DNA of 64,000 nucleotides from the NCBI RefSeq assembly GCF_000271485.2, contig NZ_AKVN02000001.1:1492001-1556000 (forward strand), written 5' to 3'. The notes below the pieces were generated by a model. It did not search any database. It worked only from the letters and a program-made list of their open reading frames with translations, and was not told where the DNA came from. The stretch comes from Pelosinus fermentans DSM 17108 (lineage in GTDB: Bacteria > Bacillota > Negativicutes > DSM-13327). This document shows, piece by piece, positions 1 to 9,111 of this stretch (its first letter is position 1; each line of letters starts with the position of its first letter). Both the position numbers and the translations under genes were made by a program.

Positions 1-1
1 T

Positions 2-145
2 TTTTGGATTAAGATCAAATTCTATTGCCCCAAAACACAAGGAAGTATAAAAATCACAGTATTGATGCAAAATTTGATAAAACAGCTGCAAGAAATAAAT
101 CTGCAGCTATTGGAGAAAGTAGGTGAAAGGTATGAAATTTATTGA
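2..145 (+). CDS. 3' end of an upstream gene (partial)
   Basis: An open frame with no stop runs from base 2 to a TGA at 143-145. It ends in a lysine/glutamate/leucine-rich helix ([20 protein letters not shown]) that looks like a coiled coil. Its last bases overlap the start of the J-domain gene, so the two would be translationally coupled. A CbpM- or MerR-type chaperone modulator would fit this position before a CbpA-like gene, but too little is visible to name it. It could also be chance, since only 47 codons are seen. Confidence 0.45.
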   Translation, partial: FWIKIKFYCPKTQGSIKITVLMQNLIKQLQEINLQLLEKVGERYEIY

Positions 146-1133
146 CTATTATGAAGTTTTAGGTGTGCCAAAGACCGCCACTGATAAAGAAATTAAAACG
201 GCATATCGTAAACTAGCCAGGCAATATCATCCTGATGTGCAAAAAGGGAAGGAAAAGAAAGAGGCAGAAGAAAAATTTAAACAAATCAATGAGGCATATG
301 AGGTATTAGGGGATGCTTCCAAGCGGGAAAAGTATGATACATTAGGAGAAAACTGGAGGATGGGTCAAGAATTTCAGCCGCCACCCAATGCTTCCGGGTA
401 TCAGACGTATCATATGGATGGAATGGATGGCTTTGGTTTCAGCGATTTTTTCTCCTCCATTTTTGGGCAGGAGTTTTCTAGACAGTCAGATGGTTATGGG
501 AGAAGTTATCAGGCAAGGCAGCCTAGATACGAAGGGGACGATGTGGAAGCCACAATCAGCCTGACAGTGGAAGAACTGATGACGGGAGCAGAAAAAGAAA
601 TTCAAATTCATGTACCAGTCATTTGTGCTGCCTGTGAAGGACAGCGTTTTACCAGCAGGGGCGTATGCACTGCCTGTAAAGGGGCAGGAGTCATAGAAGA
701 ACACAAAAAGCTAAAGGTCAAAATTCCTGGCAAGTCTTATCCTGGCACTGTGCTTCGTCTAAAAGGAATGGGGGGCAAAGGTTCTAATAATGGTGCAAAT
801 GGTGATTTGTATCTTCATGCAGAGATGAAACCTCACTCCAATTGGCGTGTTGTCAACCAGATCGACTTAGAGGGTGATTTGACGATTTATCCGGAACAAG
901 CTGTTTTAGGAGATCTGGTTTCTGTGCATACTCCATCAGGGATAGTTGAAGTGAAGATTCAGCCAGGAACCCATTCTGGTCAGAAACTTCGTTTAAAAGA
1001 TAGAGGATTTAAGAAGAATGCAACGTTAGGGGATTTGTATATAAAAATTCAGATTGATATTCCGCGAAATCAAAGGAAGGAAGAATTGGAGCTTTATAAA
1101 CAGATTTTCGCCCTGCGGCACAAAGAAATATGA
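132..1133 (+). CDS. J-domain co-chaperone (DnaJ/CbpA type) with half zinc finger
   Basis: Hsp40 co-chaperone that would stimulate DnaK ATPase and deliver unfolded proteins in the cytoplasm. The J-domain covers about the first 70 residues with the HPD tripeptide in YHPDV near residue 33. A Gly/Phe-rich linker follows (about 75-120), then the two beta-sandwich substrate-binding domains of DnaJ_C. Between them are only two CxxC pairs (CAAC and CTAC), whereas classical DnaJ has four CxxCxGxG repeats; CbpA has none, so this is intermediate. The ATG at 132 is preferred over an in-frame GTG at 123 because AGGTG at 121-125 is well spaced for it. clpB follows 40 bases downstream, so the pair is likely a heat-shock disaggregase operon. 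Confidence 0.9.
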   Translation: MKFIDYYEVLGVPKTATDKEIKTAYRKLARQYHPDVQKGKEKKEAEEKFKQINEAYEVLGDASKREKYDTLGENWRMGQEFQPPPNASGYQTYHMDGMDGFGFSDFFSSIFGQEFSRQSDGYGRSYQARQPRYEGDDVEATISLTVEELMTGAEKEIQIHVPVICAACEGQRFTSRGVCTACKGAGVIEEHKKLKVKIPGKSYPGTVLRLKGMGGKGSNNGANGDLYLHAEMKPHSNWRVVNQIDLEGDLTIYPEQAVLGDLVSVHTPSGIVEVKIQPGTHSGQKLRLKDRGFKKNATLGDLYIKIQIDIPRNQRKEELELYKQIFALRHKEI

Positions 1134-1173
1134 TTAAGGTTGTTATGCTCGTTATATAGAGGAGGTAAATAGT

Positions 1174-3771
1174 ATGAATCAAGAACAATACACGCAAAAG
1201 GCATTGGCTGCCCTTTCGGAAGCGCAGCAGTTAACTGCGCTGCATTACCAGCAAGAAGTAAGTACCAGGCATTTATTATTAGCACTAGTCAAAGAAGAAG
1301 ATGGTATGATTGGGCAAATTTTGTCTCAATCACAAATTGATGTTAAACTCTTAAAGGCCAAGGTAGAGAAATTAATCACGAATCAGCCTTCTGTTCGCGG
1401 TCAAGAGGGCAGTTTGCGAATGAATACGGCAATGATTCGGGTGCTGGGATTAGCGGAAAAAATTGCATCCGGCATGAAAGATGAATTTATCAGTACAGAA
1501 CATTTATTACTAGCTGTTGTAGAAGACGGTGATAGTGATGTAGTGGAAGTCTGTAGGGAATTTGGGCTGCATCGCAGCCGTATTCAGCAGATTGTAAAGG
1601 AATATCGTCAAGGACAGCGGATTACCAGCGACAACCCTGAAGAAGGATACCAGGCATTATCAAAATATGGGCGGGATTTGACCGAAATGGCTAAACAGGG
1701 AAAATTAGATCCTGTTATTGGTCGAGATGAAGAAATTCGCAGAGCAATAGAAATACTATCTCGCCGAACCAAGAATAATCCTGTGCTAATCGGTGAACCC
1801 GGGGTTGGAAAGACAGCGATTGTAGAAGGGTTAGCTCGGCGCATTGTAGCTGGGGATGTACCAGAAACGTTGAAAAATAAAAGCTTATATTCCCTGGATC
1901 TTAGTTCTTTAGTGGCTGGTGCCAAATACCGGGGTGAATTTGAGGAACGCTTGAAAAATGTTTTAAATGAAATTGCTAAATCAGAGGGAAAAATTCTCTT
2001 GTTCATTGATGAACTTCATACGGTAGTGGGAGCTGGTGCTGCGGAAGGAGCTATGGATGCTGGCAATATTTTAAAACCCATGCTTGCAAGAGGTGAACTT
2101 CGTTGTATTGGTGCTACCACTTTGAATGAATACCGTAAACATATTGAAAAAGATGCTGCTTTGGAACGTCGTTTCCAACCGGTCCTTGTGGATCAGCCTA
2201 CAGTAGAGGATACGATTTCCATACTAAGGGGCTTAAAGGAGCGTTATGAAATTCATCATGGCGTTCGAATCAAAGACAGTGCTCTGGTGTCGGCAGCTGT
2301 ACTGTCAGATCGCTATATTTCCGATCGCTTCTTGCCTGATAAAGCGATTGACTTGGTTGATGAGGCTGGTGCGAAATTACGTACAGAAATTGATTCAATG
2401 CCCAGTGAACTGGATGAGATTCTGCGCCGGGTTATGCAGCTTGAAATTGAAGAACAGGCTCTTAAAAAAGAGAGTGATGCTTCTTCCTTGGAGAAATTGA
2501 ATACGATTCAAGAAGAACTAAAAAATCTGCGTCAAGAAACAGATGTGCTGAAAGTCCAATGGCAGGGAGAAAAGGAAGCTATACTGCGTCTGCGTGGTTT
2601 GAAAAAGGAAATTGAATCTGTTAAAGCGGAGATGGAGACTGCGGAAAGAGCTTATGACCTTACTCACTTGGCAGAGCTCAAATATGGTAAACTGCCAGAG
2701 CTGGAAGCACGGTTAAAGAATGAAGATGAATTACTAAGCAAAAAACATAATGACAAAGTTCTGTTAAAAGAAGAAGTCGGTGAAGATGATATCGCTAAGA
2801 TTGTCAGCCGCTGGACAGGTATTCCGGTTAGTCGCATGTTAGCGGGAGAACGAGAAAAACTGGCGAATTTAGAAAGTATTTTGCATACGAGAGTCGTAGG
2901 TCAGGAAGATGCTGTGCAGGCTGTCAGTGAAGCCATCATCAGAGCGCGGGCAGGAGTGAAAGATCCGAATCGTCCAATTGGCTCCTTTATCTTCCTTGGT
3001 CCAACAGGGGTCGGTAAAACGGAGTTGGCAAAAACCCTGGCAGAAGTATTATTCGATGATGAGCGCAGCATGATTCGTGTAGACATGAGTGAATATATGG
3101 AGAAACATACCGTGGCTCGCCTAATTGGTGCTCCTCCAGGTTATGTTGGTCACGATGAAGGAGGACAATTAACAGAAGCGGTACGCCGTCGCCCCTACAG
3201 CGTAATTTTGCTGGATGAGATTGAAAAAGCTCATAGTGACGTATTTAATGTGCTGCTGCAAATATTAGACGATGGACGATTAACAGATGGAAAAGGCAGA
3301 ACCGTAAATTTTAAAAATACAGTGGTTATAATGACCTCCAACTTAGGATCGGCTGAAATTTTACAAAATGAATTCGAGAGGGCTAAAGAAAAAGTTCTTA
3401 GCATGCTCAAGTCTCATTTCAGACCTGAATTCTTGAATCGCATTGATGATATTATTGTCTTTAATGCCCTTACAGAGCAGCAAGTTAGTAAAATTGCAGG
3501 AATCCTATTGGAAAACTTGAATAAGCGTTTGCAAAAGCAGATGAATATTACCTTGGTTTGGGATGAGGCGGTTTTAACTTTACTATCCAAGAAAGGGTAT
3601 GATTCTGCATTTGGTGCTCGACCACTGCGCCGCCAGATTAGCAGGTCTATCGAAACAGAATTAAGCAAAAAAATAGTCCGTGGTGAAATCATGGAAGGCG
3701 GTACCGTGAAACTAAAAGCGCAAGACGGCACAATTCTCTTAACCCCGGCAATAGATGCTGTAAGTCTTTAA
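1174..3771 (+). CDS. clpB: ATP-dependent disaggregase ClpB
   Basis: Hsp100 AAA+ unfoldase that extracts proteins from aggregates together with DnaK/DnaJ. The 865 residues match the family length. An N-terminal double Clp repeat covers about 1-145. The first AAA module has Walker [10 protein letters not shown] near 207 and Walker B-type LLFIDELH. The long M-domain coiled coil (about 400-530), diagnostic of ClpB rather than ClpA or ClpC, is followed by [10 protein letters not shown] and the second AAA module with GPTGVGKTE near 610. GAGGAGGT lies 8 bases before the ATG. It follows a J-domain gene and is closed by a strong terminator. Confidence 0.98.
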   Translation: MNQEQYTQKALAALSEAQQLTALHYQQEVSTRHLLLALVKEEDGMIGQILSQSQIDVKLLKAKVEKLITNQPSVRGQEGSLRMNTAMIRVLGLAEKIASGMKDEFISTEHLLLAVVEDGDSDVVEVCREFGLHRSRIQQIVKEYRQGQRITSDNPEEGYQALSKYGRDLTEMAKQGKLDPVIGRDEEIRRAIEILSRRTKNNPVLIGEPGVGKTAIVEGLARRIVAGDVPETLKNKSLYSLDLSSLVAGAKYRGEFEERLKNVLNEIAKSEGKILLFIDELHTVVGAGAAEGAMDAGNILKPMLARGELRCIGATTLNEYRKHIEKDAALERRFQPVLVDQPTVEDTISILRGLKERYEIHHGVRIKDSALVSAAVLSDRYISDRFLPDKAIDLVDEAGAKLRTEIDSMPSELDEILRRVMQLEIEEQALKKESDASSLEKLNTIQEELKNLRQETDVLKVQWQGEKEAILRLRGLKKEIESVKAEMETAERAYDLTHLAELKYGKLPELEARLKNEDELLSKKHNDKVLLKEEVGEDDIAKIVSRWTGIPVSRMLAGEREKLANLESILHTRVVGQEDAVQAVSEAIIRARAGVKDPNRPIGSFIFLGPTGVGKTELAKTLAEVLFDDERSMIRVDMSEYMEKHTVARLIGAPPGYVGHDEGGQLTEAVRRRPYSVILLDEIEKAHSDVFNVLLQILDDGRLTDGKGRTVNFKNTVVIMTSNLGSAEILQNEFERAKEKVLSMLKSHFRPEFLNRIDDIIVFNALTEQQVSKIAGILLENLNKRLQKQMNITLVWDEAVLTLLSKKGYDSAFGARPLRRQISRSIETELSKKIVRGEIMEGGTVKLKAQDGTILLTPAIDAVSL

Positions 3772-3817
3772 AATAATAAACTCCTGCAAAACATTTTGCA
3801 GGAGTTTATTATTTTAT
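3772..3817 (+). terminator. Rho-independent terminator after clpB
   Basis: A near-perfect stem (AATAATAAACTCCTGCAAAA paired with TTTGCAGGAGTTTATTATT, 3-4 base loop) begins right after the clpB stop and runs into TTTTAT. Confidence 0.9.
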
Positions 3818-3867
3818 GGTAAATAGAATGAAGTATTAAAGTCATTATCCAAATGGGAGGACTGTAC

Positions 3868-4779
3868 ATGCCAGTTACATTAGATGGAAAGTTAGTAATT
3901 GCCATCTCTTCACGTGCTCTTTTTGACTTAGATGCCAGTAATAAGATTTTTGAAGAAAAAGGAGAAGAACCCTACACAAAATATCAGATTGAACATGAAA
4001 ATGAGCTGCTGAATCATGGAGTAGCCTTTCCATTAATAAAACGGCTGCTGAAGCTGCGAGATCCTGAAACGGGAGAACCTATGGTAGAAATTATTCTAAT
4101 CTCCAAAAATGATCCTAATACTGGCCTGAGAGTTTTCAATTCCATAGAGCAGCATAAATTGGATATTACCAGGGCTGCATTTACCAGGGGACGATCGCCA
4201 TATAAGTATTTAAAAGCCTTTAAAGCCGATTTGTTTTTATCTGCCAATCCAGAGGATGTGTCACTTGCCCTGGCAAATGGGCATGCCAGCGCTACCATTT
4301 ATGCAGGAACTTATGTAAAGCAAGAGGACGATATGGAGGAAATCCGCATTGCTTTTGATGGTGATGCAGTTATATTTAGTGATGAAGCGGAAAAAATATA
4401 TCAGCAGATGGGATTAGAAGAATTCAAAAAACATGAAGCAGAAAAAAGTGAAATACCGCTGCCTCCTGGTCCTTTCATGTCTTTTTTAACGGCCTTAAAT
4501 AATGTGCAGAAGGCTTATAAAAATAAGGAGAAGAAGACAATACGAACAGCACTTGTGACAGCACGAAATGCACCAGCCCACAAAAGAGCAATCAAGACAT
4601 TGCGGTCATGGGGAATTACAGTGGATGAGGCTTTCTTTTTAGGAGGATTGGATAAAGCAGCCATTTTAGAAAGTTTTAACCCCCATATCTTTTTTGATGA
4701 TCAGCATACCTACTGCATTAATGCATCAAAAGTAGTGCCAACAGGGCATGTACCAAGCGGTGTAACAAACAGTTACTGA
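3868..4779 (+). CDS. 5'-nucleotidase (cytosolic NT5C1A-like family)
   Basis: Resembles the 5-nucleotidase family related to eukaryotic cytosolic 5'-nucleotidase IA, which dephosphorylates nucleoside monophosphates. Visible blocks are LVIAISSRALFDLDAS at the N-terminus, ISKNDPNTGLRVFNSI, ITRAAFTRG and the C-terminal FFDDQHTYC. About 303 residues, cytoplasmic, no signal peptide. The ATG at 3868 is chosen because GGGAGG at 3855-3860 is correctly spaced; the upstream in-frame ATG at 3853 overlaps that ribosome site. It appears monocistronic, with clpB terminated upstream. Confidence 0.85.
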   Translation: MPVTLDGKLVIAISSRALFDLDASNKIFEEKGEEPYTKYQIEHENELLNHGVAFPLIKRLLKLRDPETGEPMVEIILISKNDPNTGLRVFNSIEQHKLDITRAAFTRGRSPYKYLKAFKADLFLSANPEDVSLALANGHASATIYAGTYVKQEDDMEEIRIAFDGDAVIFSDEAEKIYQQMGLEEFKKHEAEKSEIPLPPGPFMSFLTALNNVQKAYKNKEKKTIRTALVTARNAPAHKRAIKTLRSWGITVDEAFFLGGLDKAAILESFNPHIFFDDQHTYCINASKVVPTGHVPSGVTNSY

Positions 4780-4839
4780 TTAGTGAATATAAGAAAAAAA
4801 GCTATTCCAAGAGAAATACATCGTATAGGAGGACTAGAA

Positions 4840-5160
4840 ATGAAAGATAGATTGTTAATAAGTAATGCCTTTCAGACTTTTTTAACAGAGGCTCCAGAAC
4901 ATCAAAAAGTATGGATGGAGACGGTAAAAAAGTGGGGTGAGGCAAGCCAGCTGGATAAGAAAACAGAAGCTCTTTCCTATCTATCTGTATTAGCAGCATT
5001 AAGGCTGGAAGGCGGACTGCCTTTTCATGTAAAACAAGCGAAAGCAGTAGGAGCGACCAGAGAAGAAGTCATAAGTGCTATTCTAGTGGGACTGCCAGCA
5101 GCAGGAAACGTAGTGATCCAATCCTTACCAATCGCTTTAAATGCCTATGATCAGGAATAA
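4840..5160 (+). CDS. Carboxymuconolactone decarboxylase-like (AhpD fold) protein
   Basis: A 106-residue helical protein matching the CMD/AhpD fold: EALSYLSVLAALRLEGGLPFH then KAVGATREEVISAILV. In peroxidase-type members the first block carries a CxxC pair; here EGGLPFHV has no cysteine, so peroxidase activity is unlikely and the biochemical role is unknown. ATG 4840 has AGGAGG seven bases upstream; the longer frame from GTG 4783 lacks one. It follows the 5'-nucleotidase by 60 bases and may be co-transcribed, ending at the terminator at 5171. Confidence 0.75.
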   Translation: MKDRLLISNAFQTFLTEAPEHQKVWMETVKKWGEASQLDKKTEALSYLSVLAALRLEGGLPFHVKQAKAVGATREEVISAILVGLPAAGNVVIQSLPIALNAYDQE

Positions 5161-5170
5161 GATTATACTC

Positions 5171-5206
5171 AAAAGGCCCCGTATATCAAATACGGAGCCT
5201 TTTAGC
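5171..5206. terminator. Bidirectional terminator
   Basis: AAAAGGCCCCGTA pairs with TACGGAGCCTTTT across a short loop. It has U runs on both strands and separates the convergent CMD-like and aminotransferase genes. Confidence 0.85.
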
Positions 5207-5233
5207 ATTTACATATATTCATATAATAATGAT

Positions 5234-6523
5234 TTACAATCCTCTAGCAGCTAATTCCTGCTCTGCACTAACTAACTTTATGCAGAGTACGACCAATTCC
5301 ATAGCCTGTTTTAATTCTGACAATGGAGGGAAGGTGGGAGACAGACGAATATTTTTGTCTTCGGGATCTTTGCCATAAGGGTAGGTAGCACCAGCAGGAG
5401 TGAGTAGGACACCGGCGGCTTCCGCTTTTGCTACGATTTTTTTTGCACATCCTGTAAGAGTGTCGAGACTGATAAAGTAGCCGCCTTGCGGCTTGCTCCA
5501 TGAAGCAATGTTTTCGCCGCCCAGCCCTAATTCTAAGATATCCAGGACTAAATTAAATTTAGGCTTAATAATGGCTGCATGCCGTATCATATGTTCCTTT
5601 ATGCCGGCTTCATTTTTGAAAAAGCGGACATGCCGCAGCTGATTTAATTTGTCAGGTCCGATGGTTTGTATATTAAGCTGTTTTTTAAGCCAATTAATGT
5701 TGTTGGCACTACTGGCCAGCATAGCAATTCCAGCTCCAGGGAAACTAACTTTAGATGTTGAGGCAAATTCAAAAACACGGTCAGGATGACCTGCGGTACT
5801 GCAGGTTTGCAGAATATCAAGTAATGTGCCAGGGGTATCTGTGAGATGATGTACTGCATAAGCATTATCCCAGAAAATACGAAAATCAGGTGCTTTGGCA
5901 GGCATTGCTGCCAAACGTTTTACAACGATATCAGAATAGATAATACCGGTGGGATTACTATACTTTGGTACACACCAAATGCCTTTAATTGCTGGATCGG
6001 AGGCCACTAAACTTTCAACTTGGTTCATATCAGGACCATCATCTTGGTAATTAACCCTGATCATTTCAATTCCTAAGTGCTGGCAAATGGCAAAATGCCG
6101 ATCATAGCCAGGGCTGGGACAGAGGAATTTTACCTTTGGCAGCTTACTCCAAGGAACATCACTTTCTGGCAGGCCATGCAGCATGGCGCGAGAAATTAAA
6201 TCATGCATCATGTTTAAGCTGGAATTACCCCCAATGATAATTTCCTCGGGTTTGGCATCTAAAATCCAAGAGAAAAGTTTCTTTGCTTCGGGAATGCCGT
6301 CGATTCCGCCATAGTTTCGGCAGTCAGTTCCATTTGAAGCTTTATAATCGGATTTGGTAAGGCAATCTAAAAGATCAGCAGAAAGATCTAATTGCTCGGT
6401 GCAGGGTTTTCCCCGGGACATATCTAATTTAAGGTTTTGCGCCTGAAAATCTTGATAGCTCTTAGATAATTCAGCATAATAGCCTTGTAATGTGGTGTTA
6501 CTCATGTCTTTCAATTTACTCAT
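5234..6523 (-). CDS. Aspartate aminotransferase-like PLP enzyme (class I/II fold)
   Basis: A 429-residue fold-type I aminotransferase close to the Corynebacterium-type aspartate aminotransferase subgroup (Asp_aminotransf family), which transfers the amino group between aspartate or a related amino acid and 2-oxoglutarate. The PLP lysine is Lys258 in ASTSKVSFPGAG. SNPTG (189-193) and FWDNAY (217-222) are the usual cofactor-contact blocks, and MSRGKP near 35-40 is typical of the subgroup. GGAGAG precedes the ATG. Substrate preference cannot be read from sequence. It lies between terminators and is probably monocistronic. Confidence 0.88.
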   Translation of the reverse strand: MSKLKDMSNTTLQGYYAELSKSYQDFQAQNLKLDMSRGKPCTEQLDLSADLLDCLTKSDYKASNGTDCRNYGGIDGIPEAKKLFSWILDAKPEEIIIGGNSSLNMMHDLISRAMLHGLPESDVPWSKLPKVKFLCPSPGYDRHFAICQHLGIEMIRVNYQDDGPDMNQVESLVASDPAIKGIWCVPKYSNPTGIIYSDIVVKRLAAMPAKAPDFRIFWDNAYAVHHLTDTPGTLLDILQTCSTAGHPDRVFEFASTSKVSFPGAGIAMLASSANNINWLKKQLNIQTIGPDKLNQLRHVRFFKNEAGIKEHMIRHAAIIKPKFNLVLDILELGLGGENIASWSKPQGGYFISLDTLTGCAKKIVAKAEAAGVLLTPAGATYPYGKDPEDKNIRLSPTFPPLSELKQAMELVVLCIKLVSAEQELAARGL

Positions 6524-6651
6524 TTTTACATCTCTCCTTCACATTCTTTCATTATATTGGAACTAGTAAGCCAAAGGCAATAGGTTTTCACAAAAACGAG
6601 AGTATGTATTCTGAATACGTATGAGAGACAATGATCGTTTTTCATACTAAA

Positions 6652-6682
6652 GCAAAAAAAAACTTACTAATTTAAGTAAGCA
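6652..6682 (-). terminator. Terminator after the class V aminotransferase gene
   Basis: On the minus strand CTTACT pairs with AGTAAG over a short AT loop and is followed by nine U residues. Confidence 0.85.
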
Positions 6683-6684
6683 GT

Positions 6685-8010
6685 TTAACATTCAGATTGA
6701 TATTTCTCTTTGTATGCCTGTTTATTTTGGGCAATTTCACTTAATAAATCAATAAAGAGATCGATTTCATTACTGTTATTATAGAATCCTAGGCTTAGCC
6801 GTACTAGTCCAGGAAAAGGAATATCAGGTTGCTGTTGATAATAGGTTAACTTTTTAGGGGTTAGACCTAACAGTTTTTCAACATAGGGATGAGCACAGAA
6901 TAGACCGCTTCTTACAGCGATACCCCCTTCATAGGAGAGCATCTTTGCTAATAATTCATGATGGATACCTGGAAGAGCAAAAGAAATGATGCCTAGTCGA
7001 TCTTCATTCTTTTCAGCGCAGCAATATAATCTTAGATCAGGAATGGATGTTAATTTTTGAATGGTATAGTGGATCAGTTCTTGTTCGTATTGATCAATGA
7101 CATTCATGCCAATCGACATTAAGGTTCTAATTGCTGCTGTTAACGCTACTACACCCATAACATTAGGTGTGCCTGCTTCCTCTTTATGAGGAGAAAGAGA
7201 CCATTCGATAAATTGATGTGAAACTAATTCTACTGCACCGCCGCCTTTACAAAAAGGCTCTTGTCTTTCGAAGGTTTCCTGGGGACCAATGAGAACTCCG
7301 ATGCCAAAGGGGGCGTACATTTTATGGGCAGAAAATACGAGATAATCGATGTGTTCCGGAGAAGCATGGTCTTTCATATCAATCGGGGAATGAGGTGCCA
7401 ATTGTGCTCCATCTACAAGAATTTTTGCGCCATGCTGATGAGCTAATCTGGCGATTTTATGAATTGGATTTTTATAGCCAGTTACATTAGAGGCTCCAGC
7501 AACAGCGACTGTTTTTACTCTTCCTCTATACTTTTTTAGTTTCATTTCTAAATCTTCTAAAGAAAACATGCCGTTTTTATCGATCGTAACATAATCAATA
7601 GTAAATTTATCTCTCCAAGGCAGATCATTCGCTAAATGCTCCATATCGGAGGCGAGGATGACCTGCTTATCATCTTTTTCTGCTAAAACATAAGACAGCA
7701 AATTAATAGACTCAGTGGTATTTTTTGTATAAATAACAACATCTTTCTGATGATCTGCATTCACGAAGCTTTTAATCACGTCTCTTCCTTCTTCATAGAT
7801 GTCAGATGAAAGCAGGGATTTGTAACCTGTACCGCGGTGAATGGATGAATACCAGGGGGCAAAATTAATTATTTCGTCCATGACTGCATGTAGGGGGGGA
7901 GTGGTTGCTGCATTATCAAAATTAATGTAAGTAACGCTGCTGCCATTGATTAAGGGCACTTTTTCCTCTACTCCGACTACCAAATTTCTAAGATTTGAGT
8001 GTAGTATCAT
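6685..8010 (-). CDS. Aminotransferase class V (cysteine desulfurase/selenocysteine lyase-like)
   Basis: PLP enzyme of the SufS/CsdA-like class V family, about 441 residues. NFDNAATTPP is the typical N-terminal signature, the PLP lysine is in FSAHKMYAP (Lys230), and a cysteine in RSGLFCAHP (Cys372) sits where the desulfurase nucleophile lies. This makes cysteine desulfuration plausible but not proven; no SufU, SufB or other Fe-S assembly gene is adjacent. The longer frame begins at 8046, but GGAGG lies just upstream of the ATG at 8010, which also starts better aligned sequence (MILHSNLRNL). Confidence 0.85.
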   Translation of the reverse strand: MILHSNLRNLVVGVEEKVPLINGSSVTYINFDNAATTPPLHAVMDEIINFAPWYSSIHRGTGYKSLLSSDIYEEGRDVIKSFVNADHQKDVVIYTKNTTESINLLSYVLAEKDDKQVILASDMEHLANDLPWRDKFTIDYVTIDKNGMFSLEDLEMKLKKYRGRVKTVAVAGASNVTGYKNPIHKIARLAHQHGAKILVDGAQLAPHSPIDMKDHASPEHIDYLVFSAHKMYAPFGIGVLIGPQETFERQEPFCKGGGAVELVSHQFIEWSLSPHKEEAGTPNVMGVVALTAAIRTLMSIGMNVIDQYEQELIHYTIQKLTSIPDLRLYCCAEKNEDRLGIISFALPGIHHELLAKMLSYEGGIAVRSGLFCAHPYVEKLLGLTPKKLTYYQQQPDIPFPGLVRLSLGFYNNSNEIDLFIDLLSEIAQNKQAYKEKYQSEC

Positions 8011-8223
8011 ATTGTGTCCTCCAATCTGATATTGGATACTCTTCATAAAGTATTTACACTATATGTTATTCTATGCATAAACCAAGGGATTTTACACAAG
8101 GCAATAGATAAAAAAATTAAAAAAAGAGTGATAAATTTGCTGGAGAATAGAGGAAAATCAATGAAAAGAAAGAATAATGTCTTTACATTAAATGATTAAA
8201 ATGTAAAGGGGGCTGTTACAGTC

Positions 8224-8613
8224 ATGGTAAAATGGGAAGACAAATATAGCCTGGGAGTAGAATCTATTGATGAACAGCATAAAGAACTATTTCGAATAGC
8301 AAATCGAATTTATGAGCTTTTGAAAAATGAAATGATCTTGGATAAATATGATCATATTATGGAAATCATTGACGAGTTAAAAAACTATACAGTAGATCAC
8401 TTTAAAGATGAAGAAGAGTATATGAAAAGTATTGGCTATAAAAAGTTTCTTTCCCATAAGGTTGCACACACTGACTTTTTAGATAAAATGGAAAATATCG
8501 ACGTCAATAAAATTGATAACGGGCATAATGAATATTTACTAAGCATATTAGATTTTGTATGCCTTTGGCTTGTGGAACACATTATGAAAGAGGACAAACT
8601 AATCGTGGCCTAA
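8224..8613 (+). CDS. Bacteriohemerythrin
   Basis: A 129-residue non-heme di-iron O2-binding protein. The ligand set of the family is complete: His19 (DEQH), His59 and Glu63 (DHFKDEE), His78 and His82 (HKVAH), His119 (VEHIMKED) and Asp124. It likely buffers, senses or delivers oxygen in this anaerobe. Single gene with its own downstream terminator; AAAGGGGG lies upstream of ATG 8224. Confidence 0.95.
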   Translation: MVKWEDKYSLGVESIDEQHKELFRIANRIYELLKNEMILDKYDHIMEIIDELKNYTVDHFKDEEEYMKSIGYKKFLSHKVAHTDFLDKMENIDVNKIDNGHNEYLLSILDFVCLWLVEHIMKEDKLIVA

Positions 8614-8635
8614 TCATTTTTTTACATAAAAAAGT

Positions 8636-8670
8636 ATTCCTAGGAGAACAAAGCCCTCCTAGGAATTTTT
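8636..8670 (+). terminator. Terminator after hemerythrin
   Basis: ATTCCTAGGA pairs perfectly with TCCTAGGAAT and runs into TTTTT. Confidence 0.9.
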
Positions 8671-8698
8671 GCGATATATCGTTATGTAAAAAATAATG

Positions 8699-8824
8699 AA
8701 TCGCGAAGACACGAAGAAATGCAAAGAACACGAAGAGATATTTTATATGTTTTATATCTTCACAGTTTTAACGTAAATGCTTTCCCCTTCGTGTTCTTCG
8801 CCAATCTCTGTGTCTTCGCGATTC
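8699..8824. repeat. Imperfect palindromic intergenic repeat, copy 1
   Basis: The ends are inverted copies (GAATCGCGAAGACAC at the left; GTGTCTTCGCGATTC at the right). Internal blocks GAACACGAAG and CTTCGTGTTC also pair, so the whole ~126 bases can fold into one long hairpin. The left arm closely matches the repeat at 14513 with A/G differences, and both copies lie just 3' of a plus-strand gene and are followed by a similar TTTTATTTTT tract. No ORF inside. Probably a MITE/REP-like element. Confidence 0.75.
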
Positions 8825-8872
8825 AAAGGTTTTATTTTTAAAAAGGCTCGGCACCGTTTATTGATATGCACG

Positions 8873-9088
8873 TTATTTTACAATTGTAATTGTACCGGCT
8901 TTTCTTGGCGCAGGTTTAGGAGTACTTCTTTCGGGGAAACCTAAGGCGGCAGACCCATAAATCCTATGTTCAGGAGGTACTCCTAATTCAGTTAAGATTG
9001 TTGTCAAAACTAAAAAGCAATTTGCAGGATTTTTATCTTCAATGGTAAATACAGGGAATAGGTATCGAACTGTTATCTGTGAACTGCT
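8873..9088 (-). pseudogene. Nitroreductase-family C-terminal remnant
   Basis: A minus-strand frame open from 9088 to a TAA at 8873 has no start or ribosome site but reads like the C-terminus of a flavin nitroreductase: LTTILTELGVPPEHRIYG, then ALGFPERSTPKPAPRK and ITIVK. That resembles the LGlPegy...LGYPk...PPRKxp.Itwi ending of ferredoxin-type nitroreductases. Upstream stops interrupt the frame, so this is a decayed fragment, not a gene. The assignment rests on family pattern only. Confidence 0.45.
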
Positions 9089-9111
9089 TCAATAAATGAA
9101 ATGGGAGGTTT

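Noticed and set aside
8014-8199. Plus-strand ORF of 61 codons ahead of hemerythrin
   Set aside because: Overlaps the start region of the minus-strand aminotransferase gene, lacks a ribosome site and has lysine-rich low-complexity composition.
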